Shown here in pieces: positions 1 to 9,570 of a stretch of 30,662 bases of DNA (position 1 is the stretch's first letter; each line of letters opens with the position of its first letter). The notes under the pieces were generated by a model. The model did not search any database, had not been told where the DNA came from, and was given only the letters and a program-made list of their open reading frames with translations. The stretch spans positions 220,723 to 251,384 of the forward strand of contig NW_008246070.1 in NCBI RefSeq assembly GCF_000281045.1. Direction: 5' to 3'. Made by a program: the position numbers and the translations under genes. This DNA is from Saprolegnia diclina VS20. Its lineage: Eukaryota; Oomycota; Saprolegniomycetes; Saprolegniales; Saprolegniaceae.

Positions 1-1
1 C

Positions 2-769
2 TGCCAAAACGACGACTACACGTCCGACCAGTCGCTCCGCAGCCTCTACGACTCGGTGCACTACGTCGAGAAGGTCACCACGTCGCTTCGCCGCCCGCTC
101 ACGATTGCCGAGATCGCGGTCCGCAGCGCCGGTGTCCACGAGCAGCCGATCCTTGAAGGCTTTGGCATCATGTACTACTGCGGCTTCTACGCGTGCGTGG
201 CCAACCACGACGGCGACGCCAGCAAGTGCTACCCGTCGTTCCAGGGAGACGAGGAGTGGAACCAGGATCATGTGACGCCTTTGCTCAAGGCCAAGTCGGA
301 CGAAATCAACGACTGCATCGACGACGGGTACCTCTCGCCCGACGACATTGCGCAGTGCGGAGCGGTGACGGACTACGTGGACGCGCTCGCCCGCCGCAAC
401 TACATTTGCCTCGCCGAAGCCGAGATCGTCAGCTTCCTCGGGAAGATCTACCCCACGTGGAACACAGACACAGACGTCGAGGACGACGCCCTCACGCTCG
501 TCTACGCTCGCCACTTGGCCGACGAACGCTCCTACGCTGCCCAAGCCTTCGAGGACGACACTGTGCTTGATGCCAGCAAGCTGCCGGTGCCGTGCACGAC
601 GAACGATGACATCTACCTGAAGCTCAACACGGCGCTTGCCTCGTTGTCGGGGATCTGCCTTTCCAACAAGCTCGCGACGCCCGAACCGTGGAGCGAGCCC
701 GAGCCGCAGTACAACGGCCACTACAAGAAGGGTCCGGTCTACACGGCGCCCGTCTACAAGGCGACGTAG
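2..769 (+). CDS. 3' part of a cysteine-containing protein of unknown function (5' end outside window)
   Basis: The frame is open from base 2 to a TAG stop at 767-769, giving about 255 codons, and its start lies left of the window. The visible part is acidic and has about eight scattered cysteines, for example a YYCGFYACV cluster near residue 60 and the pair in SGICLSN near the C-terminus. The last 30 residues are rich in Pro, Tyr and Glu and end in a short repeat, PVYTAPVYKAT. I do not recognise the family. The even cysteine spacing and absence of membrane segments would suit a secreted oomycete protein, but the signal peptide region is not visible, so this is only a guess. No intron is needed to keep the frame open. 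It is convergent with REV3; the two stop codons are 164 bp apart. Confidence 0.6.
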   Translation, partial: CQNDDYTSDQSLRSLYDSVHYVEKVTTSLRRPLTIAEIAVRSAGVHEQPILEGFGIMYYCGFYACVANHDGDASKCYPSFQGDEEWNQDHVTPLLKAKSDEINDCIDDGYLSPDDIAQCGAVTDYVDALARRNYICLAEAEIVSFLGKIYPTWNTDTDVEDDALTLVYARHLADERSYAAQAFEDDTVLDASKLPVPCTTNDDIYLKLNTALASLSGICLSNKLATPEPWSEPEPQYNGHYKKGPVYTAPVYKAT

Positions 770-933
770 GCGCGCCGTGTCGTCTCTGGCAGCGCTGACA
801 GGGCCAAGACGTCTGTGCTTGGCTGCTGTTCCTTCGGTCTTTCCGAGTGACAGGGCTGCCTCGAATCCACCCATGTAGCCGACCCTAAATACTAGCTTCG
901 TTGTTTGTGTACGTAATATACAGCAAATTTCTT

Positions 934-3900
934 CTATCTTGGATTCTCGACCAACGCGGGGTACGCGCTGCACTTTTCATACAGGGTCACAGCGCGCAGC
1001 CATACACTCCACACATCGCAGTCGTCATTATGACATACCATCCGAGTGCGGTCATGCCACGTTGCCCCAAACGTCGTGCCCCCCAGACACTGGAGGCACA
1101 CGCGGCGCACGGCACTCAGCTGTCGCTCGAGACTGCTCGTTTCGCTCTCAAGCAAAAAGTAGCTCGCGCCTGCCGACGCCTTGCAGTCGCGGCAGAGCCA
1201 GGCGCCCGAATTGAGGCCGCGCGGATGGAGGTTCAGTACGCCGCAGAGCACGCAGTGCTGGCTCGTATAGTACGCATCGATGCGCATGACCGAGGACGCG
1301 CCGCGGTGGGTCGTCGCCTTCTCAACGGCCCGGGGAAGCTCCATGTACCACTGACGGACGTTGACGCCCATAAGCAGCGCGAGGCGCTCAAAGCTCGGCA
1401 AGATCTATCAATTCTCATGCTACTTTGTCCTCCTTGAACAAAGTGAGTCTACCTGCTTGGTGATGTAGTACTCAATGTTGAGCGTGTACTTTTGGTGCTG
1501 CACGAGCGACTCGGGCGGCACAACGAGGTCCATGAGCCGTGCGCCCGGTGGCCCACGCACGACAACGTACGCGACACGCTCGGCATACCGCGGTTCGGCG
1601 CGCGGGTCCTTGGCCATCGCTTTTGTCGCGACCAGCACCGCTGGCGGTCCTTGCCTACTTGTGCGTCAGGAGCTATCGCGCCATAGGAAGCTATCGAGCG
1701 TACCCTGCGTAGGTGCCGAGGCGGACTTCTTTTGCGAAAATGAAATCCCGGAGCGGAATGCGCTGGCTGTGCATGTGGCGCCAGTACGTTTGGAGGTACT
1801 TTTTCCCAGCGGAAACATCCCGCGTTTGGAAGAGGAGCTCGAGCCAGCGACGCATGGGCTTCTGCACCACGCCGCACGAATCACGCCGGATGGTCTCAAT
1901 GCCTTTGGCGTCGAGGACGCCTTTGGCCTGAGTCGGACCCTCAAACTTGTAGCCGACGTAGCGCTTCTTGGAGACAAGGAACGAGCCCATATACACTTTT
2001 TCGAGCTTGAGGCACACAGGTTTCGGGTTGATCGCTGTCACGTCGTTGGCGATTTCTTGGCCGATTGCCCAGGCGTCTGCGAGCGACCGGCCGCGCAGCT
2101 GCACAAAGAGACTGTCCGTGTCGCCATAAACGACCTTGGCGTGCCACGTCGGGTGTGCCTCGACCAGGCGCACGGCGGCTTCCAGCGTCACGCGGCCCGA
2201 CTACCAGCACATCGGGTCGAGTCAAACGCAAACTGTACGTACGTGCACGATGGCGTCGGCGATCTGAGCACACGGCATGCGCCCCGAGAAGCTCGCGGCC
2301 GTGTAGCCGTACGTGACGTTGGCAATCATCTTGAGCGCGAGTTGGCGCGCGTCGAGCACCTTGAGCAGTCGCTTGTCGCTTGTCTAATGGAATGTGACAA
2401 ACTCGACTCGCTCGGCGTCTACCTGTTTCATGGCTTGCTTGATCATGATGCGCGTCGAGAGAATCTCGCTGAGCACGAGCGGCAGCACCCCGGAGCGCAT
2501 CGACTTGGGACAAAAGAGCGCGCCGTTGGGCGTAATGATCGTGCCGTTGCCCGCGGCCCGGAGCGCGTCGACGTCGACGTGATGGTCGGCGACAACGCCA
2601 AGGACACTCTCGAGCGACGGGTCGAGGCCGTTGCCGAGGCGCCCAAAGCACGTCGAGTAGCAAATGTTGTACGCAATCACCATCGACGGATAGAGCGACT
2701 AGCCATGGCGCGTATAGACCACCACCTATAATTCCATGTTGTACCTGAAAGTCTAGCACGACAATGGGCTCGGCGTAAAACGACGAAAGCGGCTCCATGA
2801 CGAGCGGAATCACTTCCATCGGGGGCTGCGCCGCGACTAGGATACGATGAGAATCCCAGTGCGAACGACGCTTGGACCTTGGGCGCGGTTGGCCGACACC
2901 ATGATGTACTTGAGTCGCTTCGTGACGCGAATGTTGACGGCCTCGACGCGGTACTGCGAGCCTCGGGAGAGCACCGAGAAGAAATCAATGCCAAAGAGCC
3001 GCGCCATCTCACTACGCCAGCATAGACCGTGCTGGACGATGTGTCGCCAGACGACGAGAAGATACCTCGTGCGCGTGATGAGCTGGAGACGATCCATGAG
3101 CTTGAGCGTCACTTCTGTATGGGCAGCAAGCGCCTCAAGCGCGCGGAGGCGGAGCGACCCGCCCGCCGTAAACCATTGCGTCAGCGTCGCGTGCGAGTGT
3201 TTTGGAAAAGGCCGTTTGAGCACGCTCGCGACCACGGCTTCGAACGTGTAGCGCGCGAGCTTGAGCTAGTACGACGCATCAGTGCAGGTATACGTATACG
3301 CAAGCTCCACCTCGGACCGGGCGCAGCGCCAGAGATTGAGAATGTGCCGGCCGTACATCCAAATGCCCGACGCTTTTTTCATTCCGTACATGACGCCAAT
3401 GTTGCCATCTGCGCTCCCAAATAAGCCAAGACTAAGATGAGCGCATGGCACCTGCAGCTGCTTGGTTGCGCGCGTCCATTCGCGTCCGCGGGAGCCGCGA
3501 GAGCACTTGAATCAAGTTGATCTAACGTAAAGGCTGGAAGAGAGAGCGGGAGCGGGTCGTACCGGCGGATCGAGAGCGGCCGCGCGGTCAATGAGGTACC
3601 CGTACGAAGCCTGCTGGATCTCAAACCCCACGAGAAAGTCGGGGTCCCACTGCTGGACGCACGCCACGAGTCGTTCGATGAGCGCGGCTTCGGACGCAAC
3701 GTACTCGACCTCGTATACGTGTCCGTGCAGCGACAGGTGCATCGTCGTCGACGCCGCCGCGTCGACGACCAAGAGGTGGTAGCGCCGCGTTTGCACCTCC
3801 TGGAACGTCACATCGACGACAGCCGCCACCGCTTCGACCGCATCAAAGGCTGGGTCCGGCAGCAGGTCGCCGCGCGTATTCGCATGTACCTCCAGGGACA

Positions 3901-6241
3901 ACACGGTGATGTTGGAAATATGCAAGTGGGACGGTCGGGGCACGGCAGGCTGCGTCGTCCCCGACAAGGTCTGCGTCGACGACTACATATCATTGGTGCA
4001 CGTGCAAAAGGAGGTAATATCCAGCGTACATGTGGGGATGCGCCTTGGGTACTCGCTTGCAGCTCAGCCAACGTCGGGGGGAGTCGAAGGGGTGTACGTC
4101 GTCGTCGCACACGCTGCTACTCGCGCAGCATCAAGCATTTTGCTTGGATGGAGAGAGGGGTACATGCAAAGACGAGCTCTCCTTTTGAAGCGACTGGAGC
4201 GTTGGAGTGCTAACGCTCGGAAAGGGCGGCAAGTGGTCAATACCAGGCTTCGGAAAGGCGCAGCGCTGGCCCGCAAAGACCACCGGCTTCTCCGGTACGT
4301 CGGACGCGACGCTGTAGTGCACGCTCGGCGTCGTCTAAGATTGTCACCATGAGACCTATGGCATCGACGTCACGTTACCGAGGGTGGGAGGGGAAGGAGG
4401 TCGTGAAGCGACGGCGGGGGCACTGCGTACTGCCACGTGTGGCGAATCAGCCGCTGGCTCGGCATAGGCTGCGTCGCCTCGACGTCCATACTGACATCCA
4501 CTTGGGATTGTTCCTACAGCAACGTGAGGTGAGATGGGACAGGGAACTGTCGTCTGCACCGGCGACTGCGTCACCCGGGGCGCGCCGAGCTCGTGGATCG
4601 AGCACTGCGATTCGCAAATGGACTGGTCGCGCTCCCACCACGCAGTTGATGACTCTGTCTCGTCGACCATGTTGTCCTCCGGTGCGTCGAGAGGCTCTTC
4701 TTGGGAGAAAGCGCGCTCGTACGCTCTCTGCGAGTCCAAGATGGCCCGCGCGTGGAGCGCTTCTTCCGACATTTCGTCATCGGTCGCGTCGCCGTCGTCA
4801 GCGCTAACGTCGCCGCCGTCGATTTCGTCGCACTCGTTCTTCCGGGCTTCTTGGAGACGCGAGAGCAGCAAAAGCAGCTCGTCCGACGCCTTGTCCACGA
4901 CAGGATTGTCTTCGTCTCTCTCTTCCATTTGGCTGTACGCAAACGTCGAGTCGTCGAGGCCCCCCGAGAAGTCGCCCTCGCTCTCACTCCGGATCTTTCC
5001 AAGTGTAAGAATTAAGGGCAACGAACGGAGGGGTACCGAGGTGTCGAGCGCCGACGTTGTCTGCGCGAGGATCTCGTTTAATGAGGCCCACATGCGCCGG
5101 GTAAAATGCGACTGGGACAATGGGCCTGGCATCTCCGTCCCGTCGGGCGACGCCCTCTGATGCTGCTCGTGGCGCGGAATACTTGGCGCCGTCTCGGGGG
5201 TCGCGGCCAGGCCTTGGTCCCGCCGGCGCTGCTTCTCTTCCTACAAGCGCCATACAACTAACGCTAAGAATGGGCAATACGAGACCTCCCAGAGCGTCGA
5301 GAGCGACGGGACGTAGCACGCGTCGGCCGCGCCGTTGATATAGTGAGGGTTCAAAATGTTCTTGCACGATACGTCGGCTTCGAGCGCGCAGCTGCTTTGG
5401 CGGATCGGCCAGTCCATCGTGGGTCCTTCCCGCGTCCGAAACTACAGACGATGGTTAGTGTCCACGTCCCAGAAGGGGGGCAGTGCGCCGTACGGTTGCA
5501 TTGCGCACGCGGAGGTAGTTCATGCCTTCGATATGGTAGTCGGCAAACATCTAGCCATGGATCGGTCGGCTTGGCGCGTCGAGTGAGAGAGTTTGCCTGG
5601 AGCAAGTACGGGATGTGGGCTTCGTACGGCTGAAAGACACGGCTCGCGACAAGACCGCTCTCGACGACTTGAACTATCCGACTCGTTTTGGCCGGGTCGT
5701 AGTAGAAAACCTTGACGAAGAACTCCTCGGCTGCATGGTACCCGTAGAACGGAATGCCCTTGACGATCACAAGCTATGCATGTGTGAGTCAATGTAGCGA
5801 GGCGAGAATCGACCTTGGCGATGGACGGCGGAATGGGACCTTTCGCCTTTGTCTTGGGCGCACCGCTTTCTTGCGCTGTCGCGAGCGTCCGGAGACCGGC
5901 TTCGATGTCCCGGCCGATCGTCGGCAGCAGCGCCATGAGGCTCTCGATATCGTCGAACGCTGGGTCCTTCTCGCAGCGCATGTAAAAGTACGGGAACACC
6001 TGCATGCGGCTGGATGAGCGCCGGTCATTACCATGGTACGCACCCCGTGAACGTGCAGACAGCACTTGGGACCCTCTGGCGTCGCGCCAAAGACGCGGAC
6101 GACGGGCACGACCCGCGCGCGCTCGTAGCAAGGACCTTCGGGCAGCGCATGCGCCGCTCTCGGAGGCAGCGGCTTGGCGAGGTAGTAGGAGACGTCGATG
6201 ACCTCGACCCGGAGCAGCCCTGCGTCTTGCGATCCCACCAT
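934..6241 (-). CDS. REV3: DNA polymerase zeta catalytic subunit REV3 (20 exons)
   Basis: Family-B polymerase that extends from mismatched or lesion-containing primer ends in translesion synthesis, partnered by REV7 and the Pol delta accessory subunits. Exons, minus strand: 6241-6044, 5999-5814, 5773-5597, 5550-5494, 5441-5286, 5240-4560, 4513-4379, 4334-4164, 4116-4030, 3982-3563, 3521-3452, 3408-3311, 3265-3066, 3011-2878, 2836-2745, 2698-2423, 2383-2243, 2200-1704, 1654-1453, 1404-934. They sum to 4449 nt (1482 aa), close to yeast Rev3 and about half of human REV3L. Visible motifs: N-terminal VPVVRVFGATPEGPKC and GIPFYGYHAAEEFF; FQPYEAHIPYLLQ; SDVPEKPVVFAG; a degenerate exonuclease region (LSLEVHANTRGD), normal for REV3; SEMARLFGIDFFSVLSRGSQ; palm motif DFQSLYPS (about residue 955); NVTYGYTAASFSGRMPC; YGDTDS (about 1118). 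The C-terminus has CysA (C1377, C1380, C1397, C1400) and CysB, the Fe-S site (C1429, C1432, C1450, C1455). An in-frame ATG at 6289 also exists; 6241 is preferred because CCAAT boxes lie just upstream. Confidence 0.93.
3012..3065 (-). other. Stop-free 54-nt REV3 intron
   Basis: The flanking exons join as LQLITRT then SEMARLFGIDFF, which fits the conserved REV3 block. The intron is 54 nt, the longest I place, and has no in-frame stop, so retention would insert 18 residues directly before a conserved polymerase segment. Confidence 0.7.
4995..5036 (-). other. Possible in-frame 42-nt intron in REV3 exon 6
   Basis: A GTACCC donor and an AAG acceptor bracket 42 nt that are more AT-rich than the flanks and encode VPLRSLPLILTLGK if retained. 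Because 42 is a multiple of three and no stop occurs, the protein reads through either way, in a poorly conserved linker. The acceptor is not the TAG used by most introns here, so I left it as coding. Confidence 0.3.
5551..5596 (-). other. REV3 GC-AG intron
   Basis: The exon ends in codons for HIPYLLQ and the next begins MFADYHIEGMNYL, which matches the conserved REV3 N-terminal block. The junction that achieves this reads CAG|GCAAAC at the donor and GGCTAG at the acceptor, so the intron starts with GC rather than GT. The only nearby GT would delete the conserved LLQ residues. The length of 46 nt is typical of this gene. Confidence 0.75.
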
Positions 6242-6281
6242 GGCTTCCGGCGTGCAACGGCGTTCCAGTCTATTTCCGTCG

Positions 6282-6305
6282 ATTGGCATACACTATTTCA
6301 TTGGC
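6282..6305 (-). promoter_or_regulatory. Two inverted CCAAT boxes upstream of REV3
   Basis: ATTGGC occurs at 6282-6287 and again at 6300-6305 on the plus strand, i.e. two GCCAAT boxes 18 bp apart read on the REV3 strand. They lie 40-65 bp upstream of the ATG at 6241. One overlaps the alternative ATG at 6289, which argues for the downstream start. CCAAT boxes bind NF-Y in eukaryotes; binding here is inference. Confidence 0.4.
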
Positions 6306-7238
6306 AAAGGCGCGCAGAGCGAGCAACACTCTTTCCCGCGCTTGTGTCGTTGTGGTCGTCACCAGAGACGTTGATAGAACTATGGAGATAGCGCTGCGGT
6401 CTGCGTCACCAAGGGCAACGTCGTGCTATGAACCGGTGACGAGCGCGACGGTCGCGGGGTGAGCCTTGGGCTGGTATGAGCAGCATAATTCGCTGCTTCT
6501 ATGGGTGCATTCAAGCCTATCGCTCGTGATGAGGACGACAGAATCTGGTTATCGTAATGTCATATTCGTGTGTGAGTCGGCCTGAAGGACCCGCGCGGTA
6601 GTTGCTTCGGGACTTCTGGTTGGGACTTTAACCTACTAAACATCGACTATTAAAGCGTTAAACGTACTCGTTCTACTAAACAAGGACATTCCACCTGAAA
6701 CAAGGTTTCGCGCGTTGTACGGCATCCTCGTTCAAAAATGCAATACAAAATCGCAATACAAAATGACTCATCTGGCTACATGCCGAAAACAAGCTGTCGA
6801 TGGTATTGGATGTGGGAGGTTTTTTATCAAAACGTCTAAAACGTAGATCCCACAGGCACAATCCCATGATGTGCTACTGACTTGGGAGCTGTCTTGGGCT
6901 CCGCAGAGGAGGCGACGAAGGCCCGGCTAGGATGAAGATTCGCAGCCACCAGGGAGATGCGCGAGAATCTGCCAGCATCGCAGCCACTCACGTGCCGGTG
7001 TTCGGCAGGGTGGAAGCCGGCGCAGATGCTTCCTGCCCATCGGCGTCCCGCGTCCGGCGAGATGGTTGGTGATGGTGTCAGGCTTGAAGTTGCCTGCGTC
7101 TGTTTGTAACTCGACCCGAGCCTTCAGCGAGATTCAGCGCATCCCTGACGGCTACTCGGGCCCTCGCGCCAGCGGTCGCGATTACAAATCGGGCATGTGT
7201 ATTAGATATCGAAAATTCATAGATAGAGGACGGACAGC
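6306..7238. other. Intergenic stretch between REV3 and the membrane protein gene
   Basis: About 930 bp with no ORF that looks like protein: the short frames here have no recognisable motif. The section 6640-6870 is clearly more AT-rich than the rest of the window and holds a tandem pair of CAATACAAAAT at about 6738-6764. An arm pair AGCAGC/GCTGCT at about 6480-6502 could form a small hairpin. No tRNA or spliceosomal RNA fold was recognised. It should contain the REV3 promoter on its left side. Confidence 0.5.
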
Positions 7239-7703
7239 TCACGGTGCCGGCGGCTTCTTCATCGCAATGACCGCGTAAAACATCATGAGCAGCAGCATGC
7301 ACGCAAACGACACAAACATCGATATGACAAACCGACGCTGGTTCTCGAGGCGGTCCTTGTCGAGCTCCTGGATCGAGCGCGGCGGTTCAATCGCAAGGTC
7401 CGGTCGCACCTTGTACAGCTCTTCCTTTTCGACCAGCGAGAGACGCCGGCACTCGCCTCGGCGCGATGACTCGGCGTCGTTGATCTCGACGCACACGGAA
7501 AACTCGACGCTGCTCTTCTTGCGCACGAGCGGTCGGCGAGGGATCGGCGACCGGTAAATGCTTGCGGGCGGCGGCGGGCTCGGCGTCTTGGGCGGCTTTT
7601 GCAGCGGACGCAAGGGCTGAGGTTTCCTCGGGCCTGCGTTGATCGTGCCGTACGTCTCCATGCGCTGTGGCGCCTGCGGAAGCATGTGTTGGGACGCCGT
7701 CAT
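7239..7703 (-). CDS. Proline-rich, C-terminally anchored membrane protein, unknown function
   Basis: A 154-aa reading frame from the ATG at 7703; the frame extends upstream to 7889 without an ATG-supported coding look, so I take the first Met followed by protein-like composition. Residues 25-60 are proline- and basic-rich (KPPKTPSPPPPAS, PIPRRPLVRKK). Residues 65-120 form a charged region with VCVEIND and RRLSLVEKEELYKVRPDLA. One strong hydrophobic segment spans about 125-148 (FVISMFVSFACMLLLMMFYAVIAM), followed by only six residues, KKPPAP. That topology is of a tail-anchored or single-pass protein with the N-terminus in the cytosol. I do not recognise the family. Serines in RKKSS and RRLS contexts would suit basophilic kinases, which is inference. 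It is divergent from the ALKBH1-like gene and shares a repeat-bearing promoter with it. Confidence 0.6.
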   Translation of the reverse strand: MTASQHMLPQAPQRMETYGTINAGPRKPQPLRPLQKPPKTPSPPPPASIYRSPIPRRPLVRKKSSVEFSVCVEINDAESSRRGECRRLSLVEKEELYKVRPDLAIEPPRSIQELDKDRLENQRRFVISMFVSFACMLLLMMFYAVIAMKKPPAP

Positions 7704-8401
7704 GATGGTCGTCGTGGTCGTCGGGGTCTGGACCGCGGTCGACGTCGTGTGTATCTTTCTTATTCGCGACTGGCACTGTGCCGCGTGAGAATGGCGATCC
7801 GCTCTCCGGATAGACACCGTGATAGTCCGGATACGCTTCGGAACTGCAAGCATACATCTGCGACACAAAGCAACCAGTCTTTGTCCCAAAAACCCACGTG
7901 TAATTCGCTCCTCGCGCGCTTAAAACGGACTTTGTCCCGAAGGCGCCGAATACGCGAGAAGGTTCCCCGCGCAGAGTCGGCAGTGTCAATGACTTGATGC
8001 ATAAGGACCCATTGCATGCGTCATCCATAGCAAAGAACGCACGTCACTGACGCACGTCGTGCGAACCAGCACCGTCCACTCAGCGCTCAGCGCTGGACTA
8101 GCGTTCCGTGATCATACCGCGCAATCTGATTTGGCAGCGCTGGAGTCGTCGCAAGAGAATGAGCAAGGACCCATGATGATTGAAGTACACATGATCGAGC
8201 ATCGTCGCCTGTAGAGACGAGCCGGACCCTCCATGATAACACGGTGGCGAGCAAAAGTGTGCATCGGGCAAAACGTTTTGCCTCATCTCGTATTGGGTGC
8301 GTTTTGGGACAAAGTATGTTTTAGCAACGGTCGGCACATTACTTGATCTGGCAATTCCTTGCACATACATTTTGCGCGGGCCCATCCACGCGACACTCGA
8401 T
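7704..8401. promoter_or_regulatory. Divergent intergenic region with three GGGACAAAG repeats
   Basis: The 698 bp separate the minus-strand membrane protein gene from the plus-strand ALKBH1-like gene. GGGACAAAG occurs on the plus strand at 8306-8314 and on the minus strand at 7938-7930 and 7887-7879. The 13-mer TTTTGGGACAAAG at 8302-8314 is matched exactly in inverse orientation at 7879-7891. The plus copy and the 7938 copy also share a following GTTTTA. Each orientation points toward the gene on its side. No protein-like frame was found. Confidence 0.45.
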
Positions 8402-9527
8402 ATGAACGCGTACAAGACGGTCGAGAAGAAGTGGAAGCGCACGAAGCTCGCTACGGCCGAGGACCTCTACGGCGCCGACGGGGCTCGCATCGCGGAGGCC
8501 GCCGACCTCGTCGACGTCCAAGCGCTCACGCTTGCCCAGGCCGCATGGGTCGACCAGGTGGGCAGCTGCGCGATCTCCGCTGGCGCTACCTGCCCGATTT
8601 ATGCGCTTCGGAAGCCAGGCGCTGTCGCAAACAACGATAGCGATGTACACGCAGGATTCTTTATCCTCCCAGGCGCGCTGGATGCAGCGACGCAACGCTT
8701 GCTTGCTGAGATGTGCTTGACCGAGTATGCCGAGGCGCCGCACACGACCAACTTGCATCCACTGGGACAAAACGTGCGTCTTCTACAGGCATGACTGACG
8801 GGAGCTTGTACGTGCTCTTGTAGGTTGAAGGGATCTGGGCCAAGTCGACGTCGCGGGCGCCCGGGCAGCCCGACCCGATGGACAAGCTGCACTGGGCCGC
8901 CCTTGGGTACCATTATGATTGGACCAATCGCGCGTACCCGGATACGCCAGGGTCGGAGGTCCCAGCGCTATTGCAGAGCATTGGCGTCGCCTGTGCAAAG
9001 GCGGTGGGCCTCGACATCACTTCGGAGGCAGCGCTCGTCAACTACTACAAGGCGTCGTCGACGATGGGCGGGCACCAGGACAATGTGGAAGTCACGTTTG
9101 CGTACCCGGTTGTGTCGTTCTCGATCGGGTCGAGCGCCATCTTCCTCAAAGGCAAGCGGATACGGCATCGCGCTATCGAAAGCTCATGCGTTCACCAGGT
9201 GGATTGACCAAAGATGAGGCGCCGATCGAGATCTTACTTCGCAGCGGCGATGTTGTTGTTATGGGCGGCACTTCCCGCCTCTGCTTCCATGGTACGTTCT
9301 CACCGGTGACACTTGTGTGCTGAGAAAGACGCGACCTAGGCATTGCGAAGACACTGCCGACGACCAACCTACCCGCGTTCCCTCGGGAGCTCCCCAACAG
9401 TGATGCACTGTACCGGTCGATCGCCGCGTATGTACGCACGAACCGACTCAACATCAACGTCCGACAGGTCTTTGAGCAAGCAACCAGCGAGGACCCGCCG
9501 CGGAAGCGCGTAAAAGCTGACGACTAA
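8402..9527 (+). CDS. ALKBH1: ALKBH1-like 2-oxoglutarate/Fe(II) dioxygenase (4 exons)
   Basis: AlkB-family demethylase; ALKBH1 homologues act on tRNA (m1A, m5C34) and have been reported to act on DNA N6-methyladenine. Exons 8402-8773, 8824-9151, 9199-9291, 9340-9527 give 981 nt (326 aa). ALKBH1 features: GFFILPGALDAATQ near residue 80, then LGYHYDWTNRAYPD, ALVNYYKASSTMGGHQDN, VSFSIGSSAIFLKGG, RSGDVVVMGGTSRLCFHG and LNINVRQVF. Iron ligands are H208 and D210 of HxD and H264; R306 in NVRQV should bind 2-oxoglutarate. The C-terminus ends with a basic PPRKRVK, which could be a nuclear signal. The start is the first in-frame ATG after upstream stop-free sequence. Intron 2 is GC-AG. Residues encoded at 8605-8640 could be a further intron (see separate entry). 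The gene is convergent with the borealin-like gene, with stops 43 bp apart. Confidence 0.88.
8605..8640 (+). other. Possible 36-nt in-frame intron in ALKBH1 exon 1
   Basis: Removing these 36 nt would join ALRKPG directly to FFILPGAL, the usual ALKBH1 arrangement; retained, they add AVANNDSDVHAG between the two. The candidate donor is GCGCTG, weak for a GC donor, and the intron would be shorter than any other here. I kept it as coding but flag it. Coordinates are approximate to a few bases. Confidence 0.25.
9152..9198 (+). other. ALKBH1 GC-AG intron
   Basis: Exon 2 ends AAAG and the intron begins GCAAGC; it ends TTCACCAG. Joining gives SAIFLKGGLTKDEAP, which follows the AlkB core pattern of a hydrophobic strand and a turn with two glycines. 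Reading through instead gives KGKRIRHRAIES and a frame that loses the third iron ligand. The length is 47 nt. Confidence 0.8.
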
Positions 9528-9570
9528 AGACACATAGAACAATGCATTGACGCAACGACGAGGACACGGG

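Noticed and set aside
1475-2731. 418-codon plus-strand open frame opposite REV3
   Set aside because: It runs antisense through exons and introns of REV3 and its translation has no family motif; high GC third positions leave few stops on the opposite strand.
4356-4513. Reading the REV3 linker as GTIPSGCQYGRRGDAAYAEP
   Set aside because: The alternative frame after an intron at 4514-4559 gives a more protein-like stretch ending YAVPPPSLHDLLPLPPS and links in phase to the next conserved exon.
5442-5493. FWDVDTNHRL coding-like stretch in REV3
   Set aside because: It looks protein-like but falls in a GTACGG-TAG intron; removing it joins RVRNAT to FRTREGPTMDW and keeps the frame.
6736-6764. CAATACAAAAT tandem copies as a microsatellite or CRISPR-like repeat
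   Set aside because: Only two short copies in AT-rich DNA; no array structure.
6676-6867. 63-codon minus-strand frame in the REV3 upstream gap
   Set aside because: No motif, lies in the AT-rich section, no supporting splice signals or neighbours.
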